Assembly (NCBI GenBank): GCA_958510875.1
Contig: OY294072.1
Coordinates: 1,488,001-1,552,000, forward strand
Length of the DNA stretch: 64,000 nt
Source of the DNA: Endomychus coccineus
Taxonomy: Eukaryota; Arthropoda; Insecta; Coleoptera; Endomychidae
Direction: 5' to 3'
The notes under the pieces were generated by a model. It did not search any database. It was not told where the DNA came from and was given only the letters and a program-made list of their open reading frames with translations. A program made the position numbers and the translations under genes. Of the stretch, positions 1-9,241 are shown in pieces (the first letter of the stretch is position 1; each line of letters opens with the position of its first letter).

Positions 1-222
1 CAACTCGTAGGACCCCATAGGTATAGTTACTACTTCTTCCTCACCCTTCATATTTTCATAATAAAATTTACTAAAACCTTCTTCAATGTTCGGAATGCTA
101 TTGTACGTAAGCAAGCCAACAAGTGCGATAGAATAATATGAATGAGGATCTAGTTCTATAGGTGGGTGGAAATCTACAGATAAGCGGGAGCTCTTACCCG
201 TGATAGTGAACGTCTGAGACAT
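1..222 (-). CDS. Minor capsid (penton-like) protein, N-terminal part, cut by window edge
   Basis: The first 74 codons of the Polinton minor capsid protein, a single-jelly-roll penton homologue that would sit at the capsid vertices. The start is the ATG at 222 (MSQTF), matching the starts in B and C. The diagnostic stretch ending in GSYEL is reached at the window edge; the usual IPTG is IPMG here. A TAGTATATAAACA motif lies 27 bases upstream at 249-261. The visible part is open. Assignment rests on alignment with the full B copy and on the family motif NSIPNI followed by PTGSYE. Confidence 0.8.
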   Translation of the reverse strand, partial: MSQTFTITGKSSRLSVDFHPPIELDPHSYYSIALVGLLTYNSIPNIEEGFSKFYYENMKGEEEVVTIPMGSYEL

Positions 223-248
223 GATTGATGGAAACTTTACCAACAATC

Positions 249-261
249 TGTTTATATACTA
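249..261 (-). promoter_or_regulatory. TATA-type promoter motif of minor capsid gene (copy A)
   Basis: Reads TAGTATATAAACA on the minus strand, 27 bases upstream of the minor capsid ATG. The same 13-mer, or a one-base variant, precedes the minor capsid gene in B and C and the ATPase gene in B and C. Use as a promoter is inferred. Confidence 0.55.
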
Positions 262-273
262 ATAAATGCAGGG

Positions 274-654
274 TTAGTCGAGCACAACTGAAGAGTTAGA
301 GAGGAAATCTAAACATAACTGACCACAATTATAAGTGTTATATTGTTGAAAATTATCGTGATTGAATAATATCTTACACTTCTTGAAATGATCCACTAGT
401 TCGCGAGAGGGGCGTAAATTGCCAAAACTATCATAATATAAAACTGTATCACCGATTCTATTAAACTCAACCCAGTGAGTGCCTCCATTGTCCGAGCTAT
501 CTAAATTAACTATTCCACGCTCGTTTTTCCATGGTCCGTTGGATGGCAGTTCATCACGCATAAATACTCCTCTAAAATGGGGAATTTTCAGAGCTTTTGC
601 TAGTTTTCGTAGATCGAGATCGGTCAGAGGTCTTCTGGGTAGGTTTACTGACAT
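274..654 (-). CDS. Adenovirus-type maturation cysteine protease
   Basis: An intact 126-codon frame for the Polinton/adintovirus protease (peptidase C5 clan), which matures capsid precursors during assembly. Catalytic elements are in the expected order: His60 in GGTHWVEF, Asp75 in YYDSFGNL, Cys110 in NTYNCGQLCL. The N-terminal half has the family's usual start, with a conserved FRGVFMRDELP segment. The start ATG (654) overlaps the end of the upstream PLA2-like gene, a compact virus-like arrangement. The only other protease sequences in the window are a deleted remnant in C and a few codons in B, so this is the best-preserved copy. Length is normal for the compact versions of the family. Confidence 0.9.
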   Translation of the reverse strand: MSVNLPRRPLTDLDLRKLAKALKIPHFRGVFMRDELPSNGPWKNERGIVNLDSSDNGGTHWVEFNRIGDTVLYYDSFGNLRPSRELVDHFKKCKILFNHDNFQQYNTYNCGQLCLDFLSNSSVVLD

Positions 655-1419
655 TTTTCTGGATGTTTATTTAAATATAGACCAAGACCTTTGCGATACT
701 TTTTCAAATATAGACCAGATTCTTGTTTCCCCAAAGCTATAGCCTCCATTGTTTTATTATGTCTTTCCGTTTCCTCCAAGGTTTTTCGAGCTGCTTTGCT
801 GTCGTTGACGGCCTTAGCGATGCCTGCACCACCTCCCGCCAATGCTCCAGCAGCTGATAATCCGGCAAACAGAGGTATTAAAATGGTAGGAATCCTCCAG
901 TCTTTGGAATAGGAATTACTCTTGGTAACCGAACATTTTTCCGACCACCTGCTTTTTTGAATTGTTTTCGTGCAACTTTCAACGCTGTTTGGGATGTTTT
1001 CCTAAGATTGGATGAGTCAAACTTATTCTTCATAACTTTTCTCACCTCATCGACTATTGCACTTCCGAACCCAACCTTCTCTCTCATACCCATCCCCAAT
1101 TTCCTCTTTGCCTTCATAATTTTATTTACACCGAAAGCGGCAATACTTTCTCCAAATCTATGGATTTGACACGTTGCCAAGCAGCGTTCTCTGATATTTT
1201 ATCCGCCTCGTGACGTCCTTCCAAACTAGCGTTTCGCAGATATGAAATATCGTGTTGGCGGCAAGCTTTATCGAGTGGATTGATACCTGAATCTCCTCTT
1301 CTCAACCGTTCTTCTAATTTTGTACCGGGACCACAGAATTGATAACCAGGAATATGAAGTTCAAACGGGAGCTTTTTTATAAGCGTATTGAGAACACCTT
1401 CTCCTACGTACGCTTCCAT
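645..1419 (-). pseudogene. PLA2-like virion protein, frameshifted (copy A)
   Basis: Homologue of the open copy-C gene at 34477-35280. The N-terminal part (1419 to about 1160) keeps the phospholipase A2 signature: calcium loop YQFCGPGT and catalytic DKACRQHDISY. Reading then changes frame near 1150-1180 (basic middle part) and again near 880 (glycine/alanine-rich hydrophobic segment and the GLGLYLNKHP tail). At least two frame breaks make it a pseudogene. The start is the ATG of MEAYVGEG at 1419, as in C. Confidence 0.8.
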
Positions 1420-1698
1420 ACAGACTGATGAAAATTGAAGATTGCACCGTTATTTAACGAGGGGAGGGAGAAAGTCCGAAGATCTCAAAATAATATTTTT
1501 TATTAATTTCAAAATTTTCTCCATACAAAAGACTTAAGTATAATCTTAACAATATATGTTTCAAATATTATAATCTACACTCTTGATTCACCCTCATATT
1601 CACGGAATTTTGTTCTATTATAATAACCATACCCTCGAGTCAATGATAATCCAGCTATTTGTTTGTTCCTAATAATCTCCAAATGGTTGATGATGGGT

Positions 1699-2576
1699 TC
1701 ATTGAACGAGATCCGAATTATTGATTCAACTGTTGTGATTATTATCTAGACCCAACCATTTCACATACTGTTGACCCCTCCTCTTTCGTAATATTTTTTC
1801 GACTAAATACACATCGGGTTGTTTTGTTTTCTGTAATTCTTCCTCATAGAAACAGCCGCTGATTGGTGCGTTGGTCATATCTTCTAGTAGATATGTGACC
1901 GGGTTGGTAATTTTCACTTTGATGATTTTAAATAATTCCGTACTCCAATTGGGCGTAAATCCCTTCTCAAAAATATGTTTAGCCTTACTTATTCGTACCA
2001 CATCTCAAACGTTGTATTTGTGAGGCAGAGCTAACTTGATGTGTGAGTAGGATCGCTTCAATATCTCGCTCTCAATCTGTTTCGTCACTTTTATTGGAGC
2101 CATATTTATAGTACTATGTTTACGGTTATTATATTTTTCTGTGGTTTCTTCAAGTATATCAAGCCATTTGTATTTCTCGCTAAGACTGAAATGTTTGTAG
2201 AGCGATTCCTTCAATGTTCGAATGACACGTTCAGCAATGGCTGCTTTCTTCACACTATACGAATTATAATGATTGATATTATGTTTCTTCATTAGATCGT
2301 TAAAGTGTTTATTGAAGAATTCTTTTCCCTGTTCGCTTTGCAGATTCCTAGGCTTACGATGTCCTTCTAGCAATATAGAACTGTCCATAGAAATTTCGAG
2401 AAACAATCGATCATAACCAAAATGTATTTGAATCCTCTATTTGCACGAGCGTAATTACCCATTTCAGCCAGATCCATTTGCCACAAATCATCCAAACCTT
2501 TTATGATCGTTCTGCGTCGTTTGAAATTCTTCCTACTCGGCTTATGCAGCTCATGCACATTTTGTTCTCTACTCAT
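1699..2576 (-). pseudogene. RVE integrase with chromodomain, broken (copy A)
   Basis: Homologue of the open integrase in C (35560-36483). The N-terminal part (from ATG 2576) includes the first catalytic Asp in LWQMDLAEMG. A deletion of about 50 bases near 2385 removes the segment before the second catalytic Asp and shifts the frame. The second Asp is lost (QSEQGKEF where C has QSDQGKEF). Further stops lie near 2003 (glycine codon to TGA) and in the chromodomain near 1727 (tryptophan codon to TGA). It cannot make an active enzyme. About 280 bases of AT-rich spacer without an ORF separate it from the PLA2 gene. Confidence 0.9.
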
Positions 2577-2593
2577 CTTATCAATGTGGAAAT

Positions 2594-3247
2594 TCAGTGT
2601 AGAATTAATTTTTTGGGTATATTCACAGGATTTGGAGATATACGTTTCACAGAGCCCTGCTTTGTTGTTGTGGATGATGAGGGTCTCTTCTTAGAAGGTT
2701 CCACAGATGTCATCCGTCGTTCTAACTCCTCCACTTCACTAGTAATGTCATTTAGACGCATGTTCACACTGTTAAATGTGTTATTGATCTCTTTCAATCC
2801 ATTTCTGTTTCCCCTCACACTATCACTGATTGTTTTATACTCTGATTTTATATAGATCCCCATTCCATCATATTTATTCTGAATGTCCATCAGATGTTTA
2901 TCGATGTTGAGAATAACCTTCTCATTCGTTAATTTATGTTCATCCAGATCCTTGTTGATATCTTTGATCAAATTGTCAACCCTAACATTGAAGGTATCTT
3001 TAAGACTGGTTTCCGTTTTCAGATTCAGTTTGTGTGTTAATTTATCAACATATACTTTATTTGCAACATCTCCATCATCATTCGGTGATTTTACGTTGCA
3101 GAACCTACGATTCACCATATCATAACTTTCATCGCTCGTTAGGAATAATCCTTGTCCGTGAACTTGTTTGAAATTATTATTGAATACATTTGAATCATAT
3201 ATCCACATGGAAGAGGAGGCTCTGCCAAACTTATCCATTGAAACCAT
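2594..3247 (-). CDS. Fibre-like coiled-coil virion protein (copy A)
   Basis: An open 217-codon frame. Residues 1-55 are a conserved head. Residues 56-68 (NDDGDVANKVYVD) resemble the D-x-A-x-K-x-YVD motif common just before the shaft of phage tail fibres. Residues 70-180 are rich in heptad-like Leu/Ile/Val spacing and charged residues, as in a long coiled coil. Residues 180-217 form a basic Ser/Thr/Pro-rich tail. It overlaps the end of the DUF8207-like gene by 17 bases, an arrangement kept in all three copies, which implies co-expression. A role as a spike or fibre is inferred from composition and gene neighbourhood; I know of no characterised homologue. Confidence 0.6.
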   Translation of the reverse strand: MVSMDKFGRASSSMWIYDSNVFNNNFKQVHGQGLFLTSDESYDMVNRRFCNVKSPNDDGDVANKVYVDKLTHKLNLKTETSLKDTFNVRVDNLIKDINKDLDEHKLTNEKVILNIDKHLMDIQNKYDGMGIYIKSEYKTISDSVRGNRNGLKEINNTFNSVNMRLNDITSEVEELERRMTSVEPSKKRPSSSTTTKQGSVKRISPNPVNIPKKLILH

Positions 3248-4041
3248 CTTTATAACTGTGATGAATTTGTCTTACACCTGGTTTTTGTTCAATTACCCCT
3301 GCCTCTATCAATTCTTCTATTATAGAGATTATCTCGTTGTGATGATTATGGTTACCTGCATGCGAGGATGCAACAAGAAGTCTCAGTCTATCCACAATTT
3401 CGTTAACGTCATCTCAATAAACATATTCGATAGGTTTCTCGTTATTTTCAAGCATATCATTTTTGATATATGCACTTCCAGTGTATGTTTTGGCTCTGGG
3501 TTTTTTCATGGAATTAATCAAAGGTTTCAGTACATTTTTGTATTTTACAATGTTTCTCATTCGATCAGCTGGATCGTTATTACGTCTATGGGCACTAGTC
3601 ATTTCCATCATTTGACTGTAATTTTTCCCATCTTCCACAGTGTGAGTATCAGGTAGAACATCTCTGTAAAATATCAAATTATACAGTCCTGTGGTACCCT
3701 TGAACGGAGTACTCTTGATAATTATATTACTCTCACTATCAATTTCTATAGGTTGATTACCCATGAACCATTTGTCTAAAGTTGAATTATATTGCAATCC
3801 CATTCTATCATCGTATTTCTTGACATCATCATCCAATAGGAATCCTTCCAAGTAATAACGTGCTAATGTGGGGTATTGTTGCAGAAACTCCTCTGTAGCC
3901 TCTGCATTATCTTTCTTATGTTTTCTGAATTCTTCACGAATCTGATCGATAGTAGGTTCGAGGGTGAACACATCCTCCTCAGTATTTTGTGGGTTATATA
4001 CGAACTCTTCCCCTTCAGTTACAATATTTGGGATTGGTGTG
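3231..4041 (-). pseudogene. DUF8207-like protein, truncated with a stop (copy A)
   Basis: C-terminal four fifths of the protein found complete in length in B and C. It holds the family-like core TGLYNLIFYRDVLP followed by EMTSAHRRNNDPADR. A tryptophan codon is TGA at about 3414, so the last 60 codons are cut off. The 5' end is missing because similarity ends at 4041. The function of this family is unknown; its place between ATPase and fibre-like genes suggests a virion or assembly role (inference). Confidence 0.75.
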
Positions 4042-4387
4042 AGTAGATGTGCTATGACAGTTCTGGACCAAAATCACCCTTTTTTGCATGTAAATCTCCA
4101 TAAGGAAATCTAAGGTTCATTTTACCGAAAACGGTCCCCTTCAAGGTCATCCACATTCACGCATGCGCAGTCATGTCGATGGGGGTAGGTAGTCTATGGT
4201 TCTATGAACTAGTCTATGGTTCCCGAAGTCTGTGAACTGGTCATCTGTCTATGGTTCTTCCTTAACTATGGTCGGGTCAAGTCTGTGAACTAACCATCTG
4301 TCTATGGATCTTCCTAAACTATAGTCGGGGCAATCTGAAGTCTATGAATTAGGTATCTGAGTACTCACATTCTACTGAAATGATTTT
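4042..4387. other. Noncoding outer end of copy B with short degenerate direct repeats
   Basis: Starts with AGTAGATG. From about 4190 it holds degenerate direct repeats built on 'tctatggttcttcc' and 'gtctgtgaact' (for example 4250-4290 and 4300-4340). No coding capacity and no counterpart at the right end of B. Confidence 0.5.
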
Positions 4388-4450
4388 TCTACGCACCGAG
4401 ATTCGAACCTGGGAAATAAACTCTAAAGTTAGGCGGCTTAACCGCGAAGG
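4388..4450 (-). repeat. tRNA-like sequence (degenerate), outer copy
   Basis: On the minus strand it carries a good RNA polymerase III B box (GGTTCGAATCTC) preceded by a CGCGGTTAAGC segment like the end of an A box. It resembles the neighbouring unit at 4505-4577, including the shared flank TTTTTCTAC. It does not fold into a cloverleaf by eye: acceptor ends do not pair. Probably a tRNA-derived SINE head or decayed tRNA copy. Confidence 0.45.
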
Positions 4451-4504
4451 TGGTGGTGGTGGACTTGAACAATTTAATGCACTCCTACTGAAAATGAAAT
4501 ATTT

Positions 4505-4577
4505 TTCTACACACGGGAATCGAACCCGAGAAATGAAATCCAAAAGCCAGCTCCTTAACCGCTCAGCTATGGAGGAA
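4505..4577 (-). repeat. tRNA-like sequence with A and B boxes at the left end of the B inverted arm
   Basis: Minus strand reads an A box TAGCTGAGCGGTTAAGG and, about 35 bases on, a B box GGTTCGATTCC, as in leucine/serine-type tRNAs. Anticodon and acceptor stems do not pair convincingly, so this is tRNA-related, not a working tRNA. It points outward from copy B. A mirror copy lies at 16401-16470. Confidence 0.55.
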
Positions 4578-6160
4578 TTGAGAACAAGCGATTTTAATGT
4601 TGTAGATATAACCGCGGGGTATCCGGTCTGAGTGATAAGTGCGAGTATATTGCAGTCTATATGATGCAGGTAATTGTTTTACATGACGTTAGTCATGCAG
4701 GTATGTCACGAAGCGAGGTATGGAATGTGAGACTTCATAGCGCTAGCCCATAGGGGTTTTGAAATAGTGTTGTTTGTACATGTCGTCAGTCACGTGATTT
4801 TTGAAAGAGACCGGGCATTCATCGGAGGTATCATGGGAGGGCTGCTGTTCCTTGAATGCATAGATGGAATGTTATATATAGTATAGAAATGATATCTTCT
4901 GCATCTCTCTCAAACGCGATGTTTATAAGGAAATTACTTTCAAAAACGTTTATTCAAGCTGTCTGTACCTTACTTGATTGCTATATTACAAAATGCGATT
5001 TCAATCATCTTAAACATATATGGAAATTATTTTTAGTATACAAAATGGAGTTGGGAGACTTCAATGGGTATGGAATGTGAGGTTATACAGATTGTTTATG
5101 TATGACGTTAGTCATGTGAATTTGAATGAAGCTCACGCGATCTCCAACGAGACAGGTGTGTATGTGTAGTTATACAGAGTGTGCAGGTATGATGATGTCT
5201 ATCACGCAGGTCTTCAGCGAGGTATCCACCTTGCAGGAGTCTTCAATGAAATGTGAGGTTGTTTGTACATGCCGTTAGTCGCAGGGTTTTGTCTGAGTTA
5301 TAACGATATCGTACACGGCGCATTGTCTGCCCCCACAAGTGTTCAATAAGGGCCATAACATCTAACATGTGATAGTTTACAAAAATGCTGCTTCTCATAA
5401 TAGCGATATTATGAAGCGTTTGCAGAAATAACTATTAAATCATCTTATTCAACTTGGAATTATCGTAATGATGCGCGCGATCCTTCAATGTTAAAGTAGT
5501 TTCATAAGTTATCCGAAAGTAATATGAATATATAAAATGTTTTTCCAAAATTAGTTCCGAAGTAAACATAATTCGCTATAATATTCATTCATGTATGTTT
5601 CATAAATTATCCGATATAAATCAAATAAGTTTATGTCGCAGGTTGAACAATATTCACTATCATATTTTGCGGTAGAGCTACAGTTGGTTCGAGAGATAAG
5701 AAAGATACGCCGATCACCTTCAAACATGATGAGAATACTTTATTTTAAATCACACATGTAGTATGTATATATTCGAATCATATTGATTGTAAATCGCATA
5801 ATATGATCCGAAATCTAGCTGCTGCTGGGTGTAGCCCAATACCTATACAGAATCTAGACGAAGCGGTGTTACGCATCACGAACTGTCTGTACAGCTCGAT
5901 TGCTATATAACAAAATACATTTTTAATCATCTTAAACATATCGATGTGCTAATATAATTTTTTCAGTATGCAAAAATATACTAATAAAACATTTTTCATC
6001 GACACACATTTCTTCATAGGATAGTTAGCTTTTTATAAAATTCATTCAATTTCAATGGGAAACATATATGCGAGGGAGTTTCATAGAGATCGAACTCATT
6101 TCCCCAACCACCCCAAGAGGTAGAACTATGATGAGGAATAGATGTGGATAATGATAATAA

Positions 6161-7005
6161 TCATACGAATATCTTCATAAGCGCTAATCTATATGACATT
6201 CAAACACATGCTTCATAAAAGTCTGAATATTGAGTAGAGCTATAGTATCTTCTTCATAAGCGATCATTATCAACATTCAGACACTTGTTTAGCACGTGAT
6301 TCAACAGCCTGTCACCATCGTTCACGAACTATGATGGGCTGATGAGGAATAAAATACCAATAATAATTATATAAATATCTCCATTAGCAATCTGTACATT
6401 TTCCTTCACGAGCACGACTTTTACAAACTCCATACGTTCGCGTAAAATATTATAATGATAAACACATTTTTTGTTCACGGGTTTACATAATCATATGAAT
6501 ATCTTCATAAACGCTAATCTATATGACATTCAAACACATGCTTCATAAAAGTCTGAATATTGAGTAGAGCTATAGTATCTTCTTCATAAGCGATCATTAT
6601 CAACATTCAGACACTTGTTTAGCACGTGATTCAACAGCCTGTCACCATCGTTCACGAACTATGATGGGCTGATGAGAAATAAAATACCAATAATAATTAT
6701 ATAAATATCTCCATTAGCAATCTGTACATTTTCCTTCACGAGCACGACTTTTACAAACTCCATACGTTCGCGTAAAATATTATAATGATAAACACATTTT
6801 TTGTTCACGGGTTTACATAATCATATGAATATCTTCATAAACGCTAATCTATATGACATTCAAACACATGCTTCATAAAAGTCTGAATATTGAGTAGAGC
6901 TATAGTATCTTATTCATAAGCGATCATTATCAACATTCAGACACTTGTTTAGCACGTGATTCAACAGCCTGGCATCATCGTTCACGAACTATGATGGTTC
7001 GATGA
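6161..7005. repeat. 330-bp tandem repeat, about 2.6 copies
   Basis: Units start at 6161, 6491 and 6821 (TCATANGAATATCTTCATAA), exactly 330 bases apart and almost identical. The third copy breaks off after 'ttcacgaactatgatgg'. The right arm of B holds a shorter version of this array (units about 329 bases apart near 14520 and 14849), so copy number differs between the two arms. Confidence 0.85.
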
Positions 7006-7378
7006 GGACTCAAACATTGAACAGATGAATCTTTGAGGTTAAATATCTGCTGTAGAAATTACCCCACTTTTATTACCTTTTATTTGAGAATATCGATATC
7101 TCCCATGTAACGGCTTATTGCCTAAAGCTATTTTGTATGCAACATTGTTATCATTTGCGAGCCTACGAGGGCCTGTGTGTTGGTCGGTGCTAAATGAATA
7201 TGTTTGACTATTATTACCTGTAGATTTATTTGAGATTCTTCAAGTTTGAGATTGATAACCCACATGAAGAAAGAAGCTTCAACGAATTGATAGGTTATTT
7301 ATTATTTTCATATTCGCTATTCTGAATGTGACAACTTTATCGGCTCCAACACTCGAGATAAGAGAGAATATTTACCGC

Positions 7379-7504
7379 TGATGTAGGGAGAATCAATATG
7401 ATGCATACAAATTGGGGTGGGTGAGAACTTCAGACTATAGCTTTATGTGTATCGGAATACATAAGGATTTTGACGAGTAAGTGGTGTTTTATTGAATTGA
7501 AGAT
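7379..7504. other. Spacer without recognisable content
   Basis: Between the end of the inverted arm and the 68-bp repeats. Ends with 'attgaattgaagatc', also present beside the same repeats in C and D. Confidence 0.4.
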
Positions 7505-7770
7505 CCGGCGACCATCGTTCACGAACGATGATGACGTCACTGCTTCAAGCCAATGACAGTAACTGATTCAATCCGGCGACCATCGTTCACGAACGATGAT
7601 GACGTCACTGCTTCAAGCCAATGACAGTAACTGATTCAATCCGGCAACCATCGTTCACGAACGATGATGACGTCACTGCTTCAAGCCAATGACAGTAACT
7701 GATTCAATCCGGCGACCATAGTTTACGAACGATGATGACGTCATCATCGTTCACGAACTATGATGGGCTA
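7505..7770. repeat. 68-bp tandem repeat with TGACGTCA palindromes (copy B)
   Basis: Four units begin with CCGGCRACCAT at 7505, 7573, 7641 and 7709, spaced exactly 68 bases. Each holds two palindromic pieces: TTCACGAA-type and GATGATGACGTCA. The last one expands to the perfect palindrome GATGATGACGTCATCATC. TGACGTCA is the full consensus for CREB/ATF-type factors. The same array type occurs in the terminal repeats of C and D. Confidence 0.85.
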
Positions 7771-7854
7771 ATGAGGAATAAAATGTGAATAATCATAATG
7801 TTTGTAATACATTCATGCACATGTTTTATCGCATGATTCAACACATGCTTCAAC

Positions 7855-8350
7855 ATTCAGACACGTGTTTCAGACACGTGTTTCAACATTCAGACACGTG
7901 TTTCAACTTTCAGACACGTGTTTCAGCATTCAGACACGTGTTTCAGACACGTGTTTCAACACTCAGACACGTGTTTCAGCATTCAGACACGTGTTTCAGA
8001 CACGTGTTTCAACATTCAGACACGTGTTTCAGCATTCAGACACGTGTTTCAGACATTCAGACACGTGTTTCAACATTCAGACACGTGTTTCAGACACGTG
8101 TTTCAACATTCAGACACGTGTTCCAACATTCAGACACGTGTTTCAGCATTCAGACACGTGTTTCAGACACGTGTTTCAACATTCAGACACGTGTTCCAGC
8201 ATTCAGACACGTGTTTCAGACACGTGTTTCAACATTCAGACACGTGTTTCAGCATTCAGACACGTGTTTCAGACACGTGTTTCAGCATTCAGACACGTGT
8301 TTCAGACATTCAGACACGTGTTTCAGCATTCAGACACGTGTTCTAGCATT
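7855..8350. repeat. CACGTG (E-box) tandem array upstream of the ATPase gene
   Basis: About 27 copies of GACACGTGTTTCA in under 500 bases, alternating short units (TTCAGACACGTG, 12 bases) and longer ones (TTCAACATTCAGACACGTG, 19 bases). CACGTG is the palindromic core bound by bHLH factors. All three plus-strand frames are open only because the repeat lacks stop codons. A degenerate counterpart lies at the same place in C (39095-39300). Confidence 0.85.
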
Positions 8351-8445
8351 CATACCTATTTAACATGTATTTGATACCTGATTTTGACAGAAGCGTAGAA
8401 GCACCTAACCGCGTGATCAGACATACACAATATAACATCATCATC

Positions 8446-8458
8446 TAGTATATAAACA
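8446..8458 (+). promoter_or_regulatory. TATA-type promoter motif of packaging ATPase (copy B)
   Basis: TAGTATATAAACA, identical to the motif upstream of the ATPase gene in C and the minor capsid gene in A and C. It lies only 15 bases before the first ATG of the ATPase, closer than a standard TATA-to-start distance plus leader would need. Confidence 0.55.
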
Positions 8459-8473
8459 AATGCTTATTAACAT

Positions 8474-9199
8474 ATGTTCCAGTATGATTTCGATTCGCCT
8501 TCAGGCATGATAAAGATTGTTAAGCAAAAAGACTCGTTGAGTATTATGAACTTAGGGTCAAGCAATGAGAATGTTCAACAACCACAACGTCACAGCTCTT
8601 TGCTGTTTAATACTATACGAACAATAATCTGTGGTCCAAGTGATTGTGGGAAAACAAATGTGATGTTATCTCTATTGTTAGATGCAAACGGTCTGAAATT
8701 TGAAAACGTGTACATATATTCAAAGTCTTTACACCAGCCAAAATACCAGTTACTAAAGGAGACATTGAAGAAAATTGAGGGGCTTGGATATTTTCCTTGT
8801 ACCGAAAGTGATGAGGTCATAGACCCCACAGAAGCGAGGCCTAATTCGATAATAATATTCGATGACGTGATGTTTGAGAAACAGCAGAAAATTCGTGCTT
8901 ATTTTTCAAGAGGGAGACACAACTCAATTGATAGTTTCTATCTTTGCCAGTCTTTTGCTAAATGTCCAAAACATGGATTGCGCGACAATGCCAATTGCTT
9001 GATTATTTTCAAACAGGATGAGCTCAATTTGAAACATATATTCACCGATCATGTAAGTACCGACATGTCACTCGAAAAATTCAAAGAGATATGTAGCGTA
9101 TGTTGGAAAGATAAATATGGATTCCTTATGATAAACAAAGACTGTGATATGAACAAAGGACGTTATCGCAAAGGTTTTGATAGTTATATATACATCTAA
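8474..9199 (+). CDS. FtsK/HerA-type DNA-packaging ATPase (A32-like), copy B
   Basis: An open 241-codon frame for the genome-packaging ATPase of Polintons and related dsDNA viruses, which would pump DNA into the procapsid. Walker A is GPSDCGKT at residues 54-61, Walker B is IIIFDD at 126-131, followed by the YLCQS segment (156-160) typical of the family. Length is normal for Polinton ATPases. The start at 8474 gives the MFQYDF N-terminus also found in C. It is preceded by the E-box array and the TATA-type motif, and followed 43 bases later by the DUF8207-like gene. This is the only uninterrupted ATPase in the window; the C copy has a stop. Confidence 0.92.
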   Translation: MFQYDFDSPSGMIKIVKQKDSLSIMNLGSSNENVQQPQRHSSLLFNTIRTIICGPSDCGKTNVMLSLLLDANGLKFENVYIYSKSLHQPKYQLLKETLKKIEGLGYFPCTESDEVIDPTEARPNSIIIFDDVMFEKQQKIRAYFSRGRHNSIDSFYLCQSFAKCPKHGLRDNANCLIIFKQDELNLKHIFTDHVSTDMSLEKFKEICSVCWKDKYGFLMINKDCDMNKGRYRKGFDSYIYI

Positions 9200-9241
9200 C
9201 ATGTATATATACTTTCATTTGAAATAGACAACCCGCTCAGC

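Larger units (their letters stand above)
1..4041 (-). mobile_element. Polinton copy A, truncated fragment
   Basis: Minus-strand run of Polinton genes in the order DUF8207-like, fibre-like, integrase, PLA2-like, protease, minor capsid, the same order as in copies B and C. It leaves the window at the left edge inside the minor capsid gene. On the right, similarity to the other copies stops at 4041, inside the DUF8207-like gene, exactly where the octamer AGTAGATG begins; this octamer is also the terminus of copies C and D. Integrase, PLA2 and DUF8207 genes are broken, while protease and fibre-like genes are open. No terminal repeat of this copy is visible. Confidence 0.85.
4505..7378. repeat. 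Left inverted arm of copy B
   Basis: Reverse complement of about 14000-16470 with indels. Clear landmarks are the tRNA-like end, the 'gggagggctgctg' segment (about 4830 and 16130), the 'cagcagcagctag' segment (about 5820 and 15205), and 'gacaactttatcggc' (about 7330 and 14020). No gene is recognisable in this stretch; short ORFs are incidental. The left arm is longer, partly because it has an extra copy of a 330-bp tandem repeat. It is unrelated to the inverted repeats of C and D except for the motif TTCACGAACTATGATG. Confidence 0.85.

Noticed and set aside
2478..3656. Plus-strand ORFs of 63-162 codons over the minus-strand fibre-like and DUF8207-like genes
   Set aside because: Shadows of the conserved minus-strand genes; the same antisense frames appear in the C copy simply because the genes are related.
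4505..4577. Functional tRNA gene
   Set aside because: A and B boxes are good, but the acceptor and anticodon stems do not pair, and the anticodon region differs in length between the two copies.
7505..8350. CRISPR-like appearance of evenly spaced palindromic repeats
   Set aside because: Spacers are themselves repeated and the DNA is clearly eukaryotic; there are no cas genes.
7785..8374. Three overlapping plus-strand ORFs of 142-192 codons in the CACGTG array
   Set aside because: All three frames are open because the short repeat has no stop codon; the protein would be a mere translation of the repeat, and the C counterpart is not open.
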